Source: Gracilibacillus oryzae
Lineage (GTDB): Bacteria; Bacillota; Bacilli; Bacillales; Amphibacillaceae
Assembly (NCBI RefSeq): GCF_009498735.1
Contig: NZ_ML762431.1
Span: forward strand, 54,462-118,461
Length of the DNA: 64,000 nt
Direction of reading: 5' to 3'
Positions 18,072-27,781 of this stretch are shown here, piece by piece (positions within the stretch are counted from its first letter, which is position 1; the number at the start of each line of letters is the position of its first letter). The notes beneath the pieces were generated by a model. That model saw nothing but the letters and a program-made list of their open reading frames with translations. It did not search any database and was not told the DNA's origin. Both the position numbers and the translations under genes were made by a program.

Positions 18072-19559
18072 TTAAGTCAGTTGTCCACCTGTAGCAAGAT
18101 TCATGATCGTATGCTCATTCATTTTCTCTCCACTGACCTCATCCTGAATCACTCCATGGTACATCACCACTGCACGATCACATACCCGAATAATTTCATG
18201 TGCTTCACTGGAGAGCACCACTACTGCAATATTGTCATCAGCAAGCTTGAGAATAATGTCATAGATATCTTCTTTTGCTCCTACATCCACCCCTTGAGTA
18301 GGATTATCGAGGATAAGCAATTTCGGACTAGTTGCCAGCCATTTGGCCAGCACTACTTTTTGCTGATTTCCGCCAGACAGACTGGTAATCGAATCGGTAA
18401 GTTTCCCCATCTTCAGTCTTAATAAATTACGGTGCTCTTCAAAAGTTTCATGATGTTTCTGTTTATCAATAATTCCTTTTCGGGAAAATTTCGGCCATGT
18501 TGCAATCGAAGCATTTTCGATAATATCCATATCTTTGATAATGGCATTTTCCTTTCTGTTACGCGGAAGGTAGGCAATCCCTGCTTCAATCGCCTGATGG
18601 GTACTATTTATTTTCACTTCTTTTCCATTTAAGTAAATTCTGCCTGCCGAGACATTCGCTGCACCAAAAATGGATTGAAACAGTTCACTTCGCCCGTCAC
18701 CCAGAAGCCCTGTAAAGCCAATGACTTCACCAGCTTTTATGGAAAAATGAATATCGCTGAAGTGAGGATAAGATGAGAGTCCCTCCACCCGCAATATTTC
18801 CTCACCTGCTTCTCTTTCTCTCACCAAAGATTCTGTTCTCACATCATGTCCCACCATATATCGAGCAAGGTCCTCTGTTGTCACATCATTTACTTTCCCA
18901 TCTGCCACCAGGTTCCCATCTCGAAGTACCAGGAACCGATCACAAATATTCATCACCTCATTTAACTTGTGTGAGATGAAAATGATGCCAACATTATGTT
19001 CTCTCATGGCATTCATCATATGAAAGACTCGCTCGATTTCCCTATCTGTTAAGGAAGTGGTAGGTTCATCCATGATGATGATCGCTGCATTTGTCATCAT
19101 TGCTCGGCATATTTCCACAATTTGCTTATAGGATGAATCCAGGTCACGGACCATTGTGTTTGGATCTAAATCAACGTTCATCCTATTAAATATTTCCTTT
19201 GTCTCCTGATACATCTGTTTTAAATCAAGGCTGCCCCATTTGGTTTTCACTTCTCTGCCAATAAACATATTTTCATAGATCGGCAAATCATTGATTAAAT
19301 TTAACTCCTGATGAATAAAAGCGATGCCTGCCTTCTGTGAATCCGCTGGTTTATCAAAGAATACCTTTTCCTCATCTACCACAATCGAGCCTGAATCCAT
19401 TTGGAGGACTCCGCCCAATATATTCATCAGGGTAGATTTTCCTGCACCGTTCTCACCAAGTAATGCACATATTTCGCCACCTTCAAGAGCAAATGAGATG
19501 CTTTTCAACACATCATTACTCCCAAATGATTTCACGATATTTTTCATCTCTAAATTCAC
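18072..19559 (-). CDS. Sugar ABC transporter ATP-binding protein (RbsA-like, CUT2)
   Basis: A double-domain ATPase. The first cassette has Walker A GENGAGKSTL (about 35-44) and Walker B IIIMDEPTTSLT; the second has the degenerate Walker A GLLGDGRSEL, signature LSGGNQQKVVLAKWL and Walker B LLILDNPTQGVD. The Asn-Pro in the second Walker B and the degenerate second Walker A are usual for CUT2 ATPases. The start is GTG at 19559, preceded by GGAAGTG. The length of 495 residues is normal. It is 19 nt upstream of the permease gene. Confidence 0.92.
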   Translation of the reverse strand: MNLEMKNIVKSFGSNDVLKSISFALEGGEICALLGENGAGKSTLMNILGGVLQMDSGSIVVDEEKVFFDKPADSQKAGIAFIHQELNLINDLPIYENMFIGREVKTKWGSLDLKQMYQETKEIFNRMNVDLDPNTMVRDLDSSYKQIVEICRAMMTNAAIIIMDEPTTSLTDREIERVFHMMNAMREHNVGIIFISHKLNEVMNICDRFLVLRDGNLVADGKVNDVTTEDLARYMVGHDVRTESLVREREAGEEILRVEGLSSYPHFSDIHFSIKAGEVIGFTGLLGDGRSELFQSIFGAANVSAGRIYLNGKEVKINSTHQAIEAGIAYLPRNRKENAIIKDMDIIENASIATWPKFSRKGIIDKQKHHETFEEHRNLLRLKMGKLTDSITSLSGGNQQKVVLAKWLATSPKLLILDNPTQGVDVGAKEDIYDIILKLADDNIAVVVLSSEAHEIIRVCDRAVVMYHGVIQDEVSGEKMNEHTIMNLATGGQLT

Positions 19560-19650
19560 GCAATCACTTCCAAACTTTTATTAGAAATGTGTAAAAAGAG
19601 AGAGGCTACAGCTCTGCCATAACCCCTCCTGTCTGAAACCTTGCCAAAGC

Positions 19651-20703
19651 CTAGTATGGTGAATTTTCATCTAGGAACTCTTCATAATTCTCTCGATCTA
19701 CTACAGTTGTTGGAATAATCGTATTCTCTTCGACTTCTTCCCCATTTAAAATTTTCACTGCAACATCAACGGCATCCTTCACCATTGCTGGACTGTATAG
19801 TGCTGACTGAATCCAGATATCCTCATTCTCAGGCATCATTTTAAAATATTCCTGCATGCCCCCACCACCAGTTACTACTTGAATGTCATCTCGTCCAGCT
19901 TCACTGATCGCTTGCAGAACACCGATTGATGTTTCATCATCCATTGAATATACCGCATCAATTTGATCATTTGCAGTTAGAATATCAGCGAAATCTTTCA
20001 ATCCGGCTTCACGTGTAAACTCTGTAGCATACTTTTGTATATTCATATCTGGTGCAATTTCAGCGATTGTCTCTTCAAATCCTTTCAATCGCAACTCAGA
20101 TACAGAGCCTGAAGATGGCACCTCAAGTACGACAACATTTCCTTCTGTACCAATTTTGTCTACAATATAGTTGGCTCCTTGCACACCCATATCTTCGTTA
20201 TCACCAGCCACTCGGTACACACCTTCCGCATCAATGGCAATATCGAAGTTGACAACCTCGATACCAGCATCTAATGCTCGCTGGATCGGAACTTCCATAC
20301 CTTCCCACTGTGGAAATGCCACAATAGCTTCTGCTCCCCAAGTCATCAGGTCATCTAATTGTGCCGTCATTTCTTCTGCACCACTACTTGTATGAATCTG
20401 GTAATCTATCTCATCAGATAATTCTTCAGCCCGGGACTCTGCATGATAGGCAACAGCCGCAACCCAACCATGTGTAACGGCTGGTGCAAGAATACCGACT
20501 TTGTATTTCTCACCTTCTTCACCTTCACTAGTTTCACTGCTTTCACTATCATTCGCTTCTGATTCGCTGTCTGTATTGTCTGTCTGGTTATTTTCTGTTT
20601 CATCACCACTTTCTGTATTACTGTCTGGGGTATCCTCTCCTCCACATGCGCTTAGTACTGTGACCAATACAAATACGAAAAGTAAATATAAAATCTTTTT
20701 CAC
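19651..20703 (-). CDS. Sugar-binding lipoprotein (RbsB-like, periplasmic-binding family)
   Basis: The binding component of the CUT2 importer. The signal peptide has lipobox VLSAC; an unusually long acidic Ser/Glu/Asp/Asn linker (about 45 residues) is followed by a type I periplasmic-binding fold with KVGILAPAVTHGW and the hinge motifs VPSSGSVSELRLKGF and DAVYSMDDETSIGVLQA. The start is GTG at 20703 (GGGAGG 8 nt upstream); the earlier ATG at 20730 overlaps the ribosome site. The acidic linker suits a salt-tolerant organism. The binding protein is first in its operon, and no adjacent regulator is seen. Confidence 0.9.
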   Translation of the reverse strand: MKKILYLLFVFVLVTVLSACGGEDTPDSNTESGDETENNQTDNTDSESEANDSESSETSEGEEGEKYKVGILAPAVTHGWVAAVAYHAESRAEELSDEIDYQIHTSSGAEEMTAQLDDLMTWGAEAIVAFPQWEGMEVPIQRALDAGIEVVNFDIAIDAEGVYRVAGDNEDMGVQGANYIVDKIGTEGNVVVLEVPSSGSVSELRLKGFEETIAEIAPDMNIQKYATEFTREAGLKDFADILTANDQIDAVYSMDDETSIGVLQAISEAGRDDIQVVTGGGGMQEYFKMMPENEDIWIQSALYSPAMVKDAVDVAVKILNGEEVEENTIIPTTVVDRENYEEFLDENSPY

Positions 20704-20959
20704 TTTAAAAACCTCCCTTTTATTTTTCATCTATCTATATAAAAAATGGTAACAACTAACTAGTTGATTATATGTAAGGGATTGCAGAAATATTTTAGGG
20801 AGTTTTCAGGAAAGGATGTGAATATTTCTACGCTCCAAAAGATGGGCTCAGACTATCCTGTAAAAAGCTGATTAAGATGCTAATATTATCCATAAATATT
20901 AACTAGATTAAATGGTAATAAAGTATTATAATAAAATCCTTAAGGGGGACTTACATATC
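20704..20959. promoter_or_regulatory. Divergent promoter region with CAACTA/TAGTTG palindrome
   Basis: Between the divergent binding-protein and WG-repeat lipoprotein genes. CAACTA (20753-20758) and TAGTTG (20761-20766) form a 14-bp inverted repeat close to the sugar operon start that could be an operator. No cre site was found. AAGGGGGA before 20960 is the ribosome site of the plus-strand gene. Confidence 0.3.
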
Positions 20960-22453
20960 ATGAAAAAACGCAAAAAACTAAGCATTATTACCCTTTTAGC
21001 TATTTCATTAGCTGCATGCAGCAACACGAATGATGATGAAGTAGTAAAAGAAGCAGAAGCTGCGGAACAAGCCGAAGCAGTGGAAGCAGGGGGACAAACA
21101 GAGACAGCAGCCAAAGAAGAGACTACTGCTGAAGAAAAGAATGGAAATAAGTTAGGTATTGGTGTTTTAAAAGGTGATCAGCATTGGCAAGATGGGCTGA
21201 CCATTTATGAAATGGTGCCACAAGAATCAGGGCATTATGTTGTTACTGGTTCAAACAGATATGGAGAAATATTCGGTGTATTAGATGAGAATCTGGAATG
21301 GATGATTGAACCAAATTTTGAGATTGCAGATATAACGACATTTGCCGACGGTCTTATCGGTGTTGCGATTTGGGATAGCAGACCTGTAAGAGCAGGAGCA
21401 GATGAAGGCGATAACGAACTGTGGGGCTTTGTCAATGAAGATGGAGAATGGGCTATCGAACCTCAATATCGTGAGGTTGGCGAATTTTCAGAGGGACTGG
21501 CTTATGCCTTGACGATTGAAGAAGATCGTGATGATTTAGCAAATGCGCGCGGAATCATTATTGATAAAAAAGGCAACGAAATAGCCGAGGTTCTTCCATC
21601 AACAGATTACTATAAATATGAAGATATTGAGGATTATGCAGTATACCCGAAATTCTTGAATGGAACAATGGATGTACTTATAGATGAGGATTCAGATCAG
21701 CATCTGATTGTAGATAGTGAAGGCAATCTATTTGACTTCCCTGTTAATGTGACAGATTACTTTGTAAATGGGCATGAAGTTTACCAAGTTATTCAGGAAA
21801 ACGATTGGAAAAGCAACATCTACAAAACGGATGTGAAGGTAAATGATGCGAGCATCACTCCTGTTGAAATAACCGGATTTGATTATAGTTCACTAAAGTT
21901 TCATGACACGGAATTTTTTGCTAGAAATAAATTATTTGAAATTCAAGCTTTCTCTGATGATTATCAAACTCAACTTAGATTGTATAATGTAGAAGGTCAA
22001 AAAGTATTTGAATATACAGCAGGTACACTCTATCAATTAGAATTGAGATTTCAGGGAGAAGATTGGGTAATCTATGAAAACCCTGAAATAAAATTTGATA
22101 ACCCAGACGAGAATGGTTATGATGAAGCAAAAACATTTGTCTATATTGACAGCGAAGGAAACAGCCAGGAATTCATCTTAAAATATAATTGGGAATTAGC
22201 TGAATACAAAGACCGTTACTGGGAAGAAGGAACGGAATACGCTGTTTTAAAAACATTTGATGGTGAAATACTTCTTGGTGAAGAAGAGAAAGTCTTTATG
22301 GATGAAGTTGAACATGGAGATGGGAATCCCATCGTATCGGTAAAATATAGAGCAAACAGTGAATCCACTGATATGCTGCCTGGTTTTGTAAACCTGGAAA
22401 CTGGTGAATTAATTACACTGGAACAATTCACTATTATAGAGATGGAAGAATAA
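20960..22453 (+). CDS. WG-repeat lipoprotein
   Basis: An exported lipoprotein: basic N-terminus, hydrophobic core and lipobox SLAAC, then an alanine/glutamate-rich linker. The mature part has at least two WG-type beta repeats (IFGVLDENLEWMIEP and LWGFVNEDGEWAIEP) followed by ~280 acidic residues of probable beta structure. The ATG at 20960 follows AAGGGGGA; an upstream in-frame start at 20912 has none. It is monocistronic, with its own terminator. WG repeats are usually binding or scaffold modules; the specific role is unknown. Confidence 0.8.
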   Translation: MKKRKKLSIITLLAISLAACSNTNDDEVVKEAEAAEQAEAVEAGGQTETAAKEETTAEEKNGNKLGIGVLKGDQHWQDGLTIYEMVPQESGHYVVTGSNRYGEIFGVLDENLEWMIEPNFEIADITTFADGLIGVAIWDSRPVRAGADEGDNELWGFVNEDGEWAIEPQYREVGEFSEGLAYALTIEEDRDDLANARGIIIDKKGNEIAEVLPSTDYYKYEDIEDYAVYPKFLNGTMDVLIDEDSDQHLIVDSEGNLFDFPVNVTDYFVNGHEVYQVIQENDWKSNIYKTDVKVNDASITPVEITGFDYSSLKFHDTEFFARNKLFEIQAFSDDYQTQLRLYNVEGQKVFEYTAGTLYQLELRFQGEDWVIYENPEIKFDNPDENGYDEAKTFVYIDSEGNSQEFILKYNWELAEYKDRYWEEGTEYAVLKTFDGEILLGEEEKVFMDEVEHGDGNPIVSVKYRANSESTDMLPGFVNLETGELITLEQFTIIEMEE

Positions 22454-22465
22454 TTATTTGTAGAA

Positions 22466-22501
22466 AATAACTCTGCTATATAAATGGTAGAGTTATTTTT
22501 T
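22466..22501 (+). terminator. Terminator of the WG-repeat gene
   Basis: AATAACTCT (22466-22474) and AGAGTTATT (22489-22497) form a perfect 9-bp stem followed by a run of T. It starts 13 nt after the stop codon. Confidence 0.85.
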
Positions 22502-22574
22502 GTGGCTAGTATTGTTGCATTAACTTAATAAGTAGAAGCTTTAAAATATCATCTCTACAAAAACCATTTTCATC

Positions 22575-22616
22575 AAAAAAAGGACAGTCAACTCCCTGAA
22601 CAAGAGCCCACTGTCC
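22575..22616 (-). terminator. Terminator of the OsmC/AbgT operon
   Basis: GGACAGT (22582-22588) pairs with ACTGTCC (22610-22616); the minus strand continues into a T-rich run. It is placed 26 nt downstream of the OsmC-family stop. Confidence 0.7.
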
Positions 22617-22641
22617 GCACACCAATATCAATTCTTTCTTT

Positions 22642-23073
22642 TCACTTGGTCAGATCCCCATCGACTTCTTCCCCATTCAGCACGAGTCTGTAAGAAATAT
22701 TCGCACTTAGTGAATCAGAAACAGAGCAATATTTCTCTTCTCCTAAGCGAATCGCTCGCCATATTTTCTTGCTGTCGATTTCTCCGTCAACCGTGAATGT
22801 CACCACAATATCGGTGAACCCTTTAGGAGCTTCCTCTTTTCTTATGCCGTCTGTCTCAATGTCAATCTTAGAAACCTTGTCTAAATGAGGACGCAGAATC
22901 ATCGTGACATCAATGCCGATGCAGCCGGCCAAAGAGCTTAACAGCATCTCCGTAGGTGTAGCGCCTTTTCCTAAGCCGCCATATGCTTCAGTTGCATCCA
23001 TATTTATTTCGTAACCAGAATCACCTTTTGCGGTAAATGCTCTGCCGCCTGTCCATATTGTTGTTACTTTCAT
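22642..23073 (-). CDS. OsmC family protein (YhfA-like)
   Basis: A 143-residue OsmC/Ohr-superfamily protein. The two family cysteines are at about residue 51 (SSLAGCIGIDV) and 116 (EEKYCSVSDSL), compatible with a thiol peroxidase or a thioesterase-like role. The alpha/beta order is complete. AAGGATGG precedes the ATG at 23073; the ATG at 23082 overlaps it. It begins 15 nt after the AbgT-family gene and is probably co-transcribed. The YhfA branch has no settled substrate. Confidence 0.88.
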   Translation of the reverse strand: MKVTTIWTGGRAFTAKGDSGYEINMDATEAYGGLGKGATPTEMLLSSLAGCIGIDVTMILRPHLDKVSKIDIETDGIRKEEAPKGFTDIVVTFTVDGEIDSKKIWRAIRLGEEKYCSVSDSLSANISYRLVLNGEEVDGDLTK

Positions 23074-23088
23074 AATATCCATCCTTTT

Positions 23089-24630
23089 TTAATAGTTTAA
23101 GCTTGTTCCTGGTCCAACCGGAATACCCAGTAAGTACCAGATCACGAAGAAGAGCGTCCATACCACGAGTATTGCAATGGAATGTGGCAGCATTAACGAC
23201 ACCACAGTCCCGACCCCATTCTTCTTACCATAGCGTTGGGCAAAGGCGACAACTAACGGGAAGAAAGGCATAAGTGGTGAAATGATATTTGTAGATGCAT
23301 CCCCAACCCGATAGGCAACCTGTGTTACTTCAGGCGAAATACCCATTTGCATAAACATCGGTACAAATACCGGTGCCATAATCGCCCACTTCGCTGTATC
23401 TGCCGCGATAAATATATTGATAATTGTTGTAATAATGATTAAGGCTATGAGCAGGAATATCCCATCCAGCTGAATGGCTTCTAGCACGTTGGCACCTTTC
23501 ACTGCAATAATAGTACCTAAGTTCGTGTAATTGAACAGTGCTACAAATTGAGCCGCAAAGAAAATAAGCACAATAAATCCAGCCATTGTTTCCAGTGAAG
23601 AGGTCATTAATCCTGCTACATCTTTATCATTACGAACCGTTTTGGTAATAATACCATACACAATCCCCGGAACAAGGAAGATCAGCATCATTAAAAAGAT
23701 AATACTGCTCATAAAGGGCGAAGAAGTGAGACTGCCATCTTCTCCACGTAATGGTGCATTTTCCGGAATAACTAATAAAGCAATCGCCACAACGGTGACT
23801 AAAATAGAAACATTTGCCCAGCGCAGTCCTTTTTTCTCCAGTGGTGTGACAGTTGTCTTATCCTCATTTCCATCATTTGTTGGTATATATTCACCTAATT
23901 TGGGCTCGACCAGTTTATCCGTAATCAGTGTACCCAGAATCACAATTAAAAAGGTCGAAGCAAACATAAAAAACCAGTTGTCAGTAGGATTGACCACATA
24001 GCCTGCATCCAATATTCTGGCAGCTTCTGTGGAGAGACCAGCCAGGATAGGATCATTCGTTCCAATAATTAAGTTGGCAGAATATCCACCCGACACCCCT
24101 GCAAATGCTGCCGAAAGACCTGCGAGTGGGTGACGTTTAAAACCTAAGAAGATAATAGCTCCGAGCGGCACGAGTACAACATAACCAACAGACGCAGCAA
24201 TATTGGATAATACCCCCATCAAAACAACGATCGGTGTTACCCATTTTTTCGGCGCTTTTGAGACGGTATTTGTCATGATAGCACTGATGTAACCACTCTT
24301 CTCCGCCACACCAACCCCCAGCATCGCGACCAACACAGGACCCAACGCGACGAAGGAAGTGAAATTATTGACGACACTTGAGAAAAGGTGAGCAATTCCT
24401 TCAGAAGTTAGCAGACTGACCGCTTGAACCGTAAGCATCTCCAGTTCATCCGTTTCACTGTTAACTCCCCTGAAAGAAACAGAAACCCCCATCAGGTAAA
24501 GAATATGTGATATAACAATAACAGCTAAAGTAAATAGAACAAATATCGTAACAGGATGAGGTAGCTTATTACCGATTCTCTCTATTTTATCCAGAAGCTC
24601 CACGGTATTAAATTTTCTTTGTTTTTCCAT
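23089..24630 (-). CDS. AbgT family transporter (p-aminobenzoyl-glutamate type)
   Basis: A polytopic inner-membrane transporter of 513 residues with about 11-13 hydrophobic segments. The N-terminus FNTVELLDKIERIGNKLPHPVTIF and later motifs (YSANLIIGTNDPILAGLSTEAA; RVGDASTNIISPLMPFFP) are characteristic of AbgT proteins. The family includes p-aminobenzoyl-glutamate importers and sulfonamide exporters. No peptidase gene of the AbgA/B type is beside it. It leads a two-gene operon with the OsmC-family gene. Confidence 0.9.
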   Translation of the reverse strand: MEKQRKFNTVELLDKIERIGNKLPHPVTIFVLFTLAVIVISHILYLMGVSVSFRGVNSETDELEMLTVQAVSLLTSEGIAHLFSSVVNNFTSFVALGPVLVAMLGVGVAEKSGYISAIMTNTVSKAPKKWVTPIVVLMGVLSNIAASVGYVVLVPLGAIIFLGFKRHPLAGLSAAFAGVSGGYSANLIIGTNDPILAGLSTEAARILDAGYVVNPTDNWFFMFASTFLIVILGTLITDKLVEPKLGEYIPTNDGNEDKTTVTPLEKKGLRWANVSILVTVVAIALLVIPENAPLRGEDGSLTSSPFMSSIIFLMMLIFLVPGIVYGIITKTVRNDKDVAGLMTSSLETMAGFIVLIFFAAQFVALFNYTNLGTIIAVKGANVLEAIQLDGIFLLIALIIITTIINIFIAADTAKWAIMAPVFVPMFMQMGISPEVTQVAYRVGDASTNIISPLMPFFPLVVAFAQRYGKKNGVGTVVSLMLPHSIAILVVWTLFFVIWYLLGIPVGPGTSLNY

Positions 24631-24947
24631 CGTTATCCCCCCTAAGAAGTAAAATTAGTACATTCCCTAGTATACAGATGTGTATTATGAAGTCTAGCAT
24701 GTTGCTCTGTATGGAAGACGTCGCTTGCAGTCGCAGCATTTGTTGAGAAAACCAAAACAATCAAGAGACTATATGGCGGCTTTTGAGACAGAACAAGATA
24801 TATTAGATCTGGAGATAGAAAGAGATATTCTTATTAGGATGTCTGTTTTAGTCCATTTTTTCAGCAAAATAATTTTACAGCATAATTCTTATCGAAAGAG
24901 AAATAATAAGTATGTTCTTACCTTTATTACAGTAGGAGGTTAGACAA
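24631..24947. other. Intergenic region, no gene recognised
   Basis: It contains the divergent starts of the AbgT gene and of the small protein at 24948. A 72-codon open frame (24725-24943) has no ribosome site and no family resemblance and is not called. AGGAGG at 24934-24939 belongs to the small gene. Confidence 0.4.
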
Positions 24948-25079
24948 ATGGGCAAAGCATTTCAACCGAAAGATACAGGAAAATTAACGAATGAAGAATA
25001 TGGCACGAAGAAAGACAGAAGAAAAGAAGAAGCTCTGACTTCTAACGGTACAGAACCAATTACACACTTAAAAAAATAA
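24948..25079 (+). CDS. Small basic protein (43 aa), unrecognised
   Basis: ATG at 24948 has a perfect AGGAGG 8 nt upstream, and the frame ends at 25079, 16 nt before a strong terminator, so expression is well supported. The product starts MGKAFQPKDTGKLTNEEYG, is hydrophilic and Lys/Glu-rich, and has no cysteine or membrane segment. It resembles in style the small spore- or stress-associated proteins of bacilli, but I do not recognise the family. Confidence 0.72.
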   Translation: MGKAFQPKDTGKLTNEEYGTKKDRRKEEALTSNGTEPITHLKK

Positions 25080-25095
25080 TTACTGCTAATTGTTC

Positions 25096-25126
25096 GGCGG
25101 GCACTATTGCGTGCCCGCCTTTTTTG
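25096..25126 (+). terminator. Strong rho-independent terminator
   Basis: GGCGGGCAC and GTGCCCGCC form a perfect 9-bp GC-rich stem with a 6-nt loop, followed by six T. It terminates the small gene at 24948. Confidence 0.93.
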
Positions 25127-25352
25127 CTAAGAATTGATGATAGACTCTTTCCATTTATCATGTTCAGTAAGATCACATTACATATAGAAATGAAGAGCGA
25201 ATGGCCTTCCCTGCCACTCCAAGATTGCCCAGGAAATAACAGACACATTTAGTAAGACGCGACTTACAAATAATGAACACAGGGATAAATGTGAATAAAT
25301 GTCCAATATAAGTGGATATTAACTAATAACATGAAATTTGGAGGATTACGAT

Positions 25353-26366
25353 ATGCGAGAAGAAAAAAATGTAAGGCTGACAGCATCTGAAATTTCAGTC
25401 ATTTGGAGCAGCTATCAAAACAACAGTTTTTCTATATGTATTTTGAAATATTTTTTAGCTAATGTGGAGGATCCTGATATAAAGTCCGTTCTGCAATTCG
25501 CATTAGATGTATCAGTAAAAAATTTAAACCTGAGTAAAGAAATACTACAGAATGACAATCAGCCAATGCCCATTGGTTTTACTGAGGACGATGTGAGCTC
25601 GAACGCACCCCGTTTATTTTCCGATTCGTTTTATTTATATTATCTTAAAAATATGTCCAAAGTCGGGTTATCTGTTTACGGTGTAGCCTTATCAATTGCT
25701 GCACATCACGATGTCCGTCAGAACTTAAGTCAAGCGATACAAACTTCAACAGAGTTGTATAATAAAACAGCTGATATACTATTATCAAAAGGCTTATTTG
25801 TCAGGCCACCTTATGTGACAACACTTAACCATGTGGACTTTATTGACAAAAAGAGTTATTTAGGCGGCATACTAAATATTAACAACAATAATCGTCCATT
25901 GAATGTTGTAGAAATTACTCACATTGAAGCAAATGTAGACACAAACTCTGTAGGGAAAACGGTTATGGCAGGTTTTGCTCAGGTTGCTCAGTCGAAAAAA
26001 GTCAGAAACTATTGTCTCAAAGGGAAGGAAATAGCAACAAAACATACGCAAGTCTTTACTACAATGTTAACAGATGATGACTTGCCCTCCCCAACGCCTT
26101 GGGACTTGGAAATATCTGACTCAACCATCTCACCATTTTCGGATAAATTAATTATGTTCCATACATCATTGATCATTGCCTCAAGTATCTCCAATTACGC
26201 AACGGCCTCAGCTGCCAGTTTAAGAACAGATATTGCCACTTCTTATGTCCGTCTGACAACAGAAGCTGCTCAATTTGCAAAAGACGGAGTCGACATAATG
26301 ATTAAAAATGAATGGTTAGAACAGCCTCCTCAAATCCCAAATCATAAAGGGTTAGCAAAAAGGTGA
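25353..26366 (+). CDS. DUF3231 family protein
   Basis: A 337-residue protein made of two similar all-helical halves of about 165 residues, each resembling a ferritin-like/DUF3231 four-helix unit (for example LTASEISVIWSSYQNN.. in the first and VVEITHIEANVDTNSVGKT.. in the second). It has no signal peptide. The ATG at 25353 follows GGAGG by 8 nt; the TTG at 25338 overlaps that site. DUF3231 proteins are widespread in spore-forming bacilli, and some are thought to be spore-associated. It is monocistronic, ahead of a double hairpin. Confidence 0.82.
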   Translation: MREEKNVRLTASEISVIWSSYQNNSFSICILKYFLANVEDPDIKSVLQFALDVSVKNLNLSKEILQNDNQPMPIGFTEDDVSSNAPRLFSDSFYLYYLKNMSKVGLSVYGVALSIAAHHDVRQNLSQAIQTSTELYNKTADILLSKGLFVRPPYVTTLNHVDFIDKKSYLGGILNINNNNRPLNVVEITHIEANVDTNSVGKTVMAGFAQVAQSKKVRNYCLKGKEIATKHTQVFTTMLTDDDLPSPTPWDLEISDSTISPFSDKLIMFHTSLIIASSISNYATASAASLRTDIATSYVRLTTEAAQFAKDGVDIMIKNEWLEQPPQIPNHKGLAKR

Positions 26367-26419
26367 AAATAAACAGGGATAGGTCTTGTAGACTTATCCT
26401 CAGCATGTGTATCAAATGG

Positions 26420-26450
26420 GAAAAGGGGCACCAGAAAGCAGCCCCTTTTC
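26420..26450. terminator. Bidirectional terminator
   Basis: GAAAAGGGGC (26420-26429) and GCCCCTTTTC (26441-26450) form a 10-bp stem between the convergent DUF3231 and peptidase genes. A weaker GGATAGGTC/GACTTATCC hairpin lies at 26377-26399. Confidence 0.85.
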
Positions 26451-26486
26451 TTCGCATTATTCCCCAGGAAATAACAGACACTTTCC

Positions 26487-27587
26487 TTATTCGATAATTT
26501 GCAGCTCTTTCGGGAATTTCGTCAGTGTTTCACAACCATCTTTTGTAACAAGGACATCATCTTCAATTCGAACTCCGCCGATCCCAGAAATATAGATCCC
26601 CGGCTCGATCGTATAGACCATTCCTTCTTTTAAGAGACCATCGTTTAAGTGACTCATCGATGGAAACTCGTGTACATTAATTCCCAATCCATGGCCAAGT
26701 CGATGTGGAAAATAATCGCCATAGCCTGCTTCAGTAATAATATTTCTTGCGGTTTTATCCAGATCCCCAATACGAGTACCTGGCTTACTTGCATCAACGG
26801 CAGCTAGTTCTGCTTTTAATACCGTTTCATAGATGTCTCTCTGTTTGTCCGTTACTGATTTATAAGCAACCGTTCTTGTGATGTCTGAGCAGTATCCATC
26901 AACAACAACACCTAAATCAAATAACACCAAATCTCCTGGCTTCAACTCGCGATTTCCAGGATTGCCATGCGGGTCACTGCTCTTCTCCCCGAACAACACC
27001 ATCGTAGAAAAAGACATATCGCGCACACCTTTTTTCTTGAGTTCATACTCAATCGTGGCCAATACCTCCATCTCCGTGATACCTTCCTGCAAGGCCTCTA
27101 CACCTACTTGCACACCATAATCGGCCATTTCGGCAGCCCGCTTCACAATGGCTATTTCGCTATCATCTTTCACAACACGCATTTCATTTAGTTGATCTTC
27201 TGCAGCTACCACCTCAGCATTTGCAAAAAGGTCAAGAAAAGCGGTGGCACGCTTAAATGTAAGCACCTCATCTTCAAAAGACACCTTTTTCGCTCTGGAC
27301 AGATTTCTTGCTTCTATCACTTCTTCTATATTGTCCCATGGGTTTTCATGGTCTGAGTATCTAATGATTTCGTATTGCCAGCCTGCTTTCTTTAATTGCC
27401 CCTCTTCCATTGCAGGTAATATAAAGACAGGTTCAGACTGCTTAAATACAAGCACCCCCATCAACCGTTCATGCGGGTCTGTATAGAAATTGGAATAATA
27501 ATAGACATTTTCTGTTGAGTTAATAAACAGAACGTCAATATCTTCCTTTTTCAACCAATTTGTTACTGTTTCTAATCGTTTATTCAT
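26487..27587 (-). CDS. M24 family Xaa-Pro aminopeptidase / dipeptidase
   Basis: A metallopeptidase that removes N-terminal residues before proline. A creatinase-like N-terminal domain (residues 1-125) precedes the pita-bread domain with all five metal ligands: Asp in LFDLGVVVDGYCSDITRT, His in HRLGHGLGINVHE, Glu in TIEPGIYI and Glu in GVRIEDDVLV. The length of 366 residues is normal for the YqhT/PepQ-type enzymes of bacilli. AGGAG lies 10 nt before the ATG. It is a single gene. Dipeptidase versus aminopeptidase preference is not visible. Confidence 0.9.
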   Translation of the reverse strand: MNKRLETVTNWLKKEDIDVLFINSTENVYYYSNFYTDPHERLMGVLVFKQSEPVFILPAMEEGQLKKAGWQYEIIRYSDHENPWDNIEEVIEARNLSRAKKVSFEDEVLTFKRATAFLDLFANAEVVAAEDQLNEMRVVKDDSEIAIVKRAAEMADYGVQVGVEALQEGITEMEVLATIEYELKKKGVRDMSFSTMVLFGEKSSDPHGNPGNRELKPGDLVLFDLGVVVDGYCSDITRTVAYKSVTDKQRDIYETVLKAELAAVDASKPGTRIGDLDKTARNIITEAGYGDYFPHRLGHGLGINVHEFPSMSHLNDGLLKEGMVYTIEPGIYISGIGGVRIEDDVLVTKDGCETLTKFPKELQIIE

Positions 27588-27781
27588 TTTTTGAAAACTC
27601 CTAACTAATCATTCCGTTAATCTTAAACGGATTATTCAATTTAAATGCTATCGTATCGCAGTCAGCTTGTCTAACTTATTGTTTCCAGATATGCATTTTC
27701 TCTTTTGATGCACCTAATAGTATATGGAAGAAAGGTTTCAATGATACAATACAGTTAACTAAATGAAAAGGAGAATTGAAA

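Noticed and set aside
24725-24943. 72-codon gene upstream of the small protein
   Set aside because: No ribosome site, no family resemblance, and it ends where the AGGAGG of the next gene lies.
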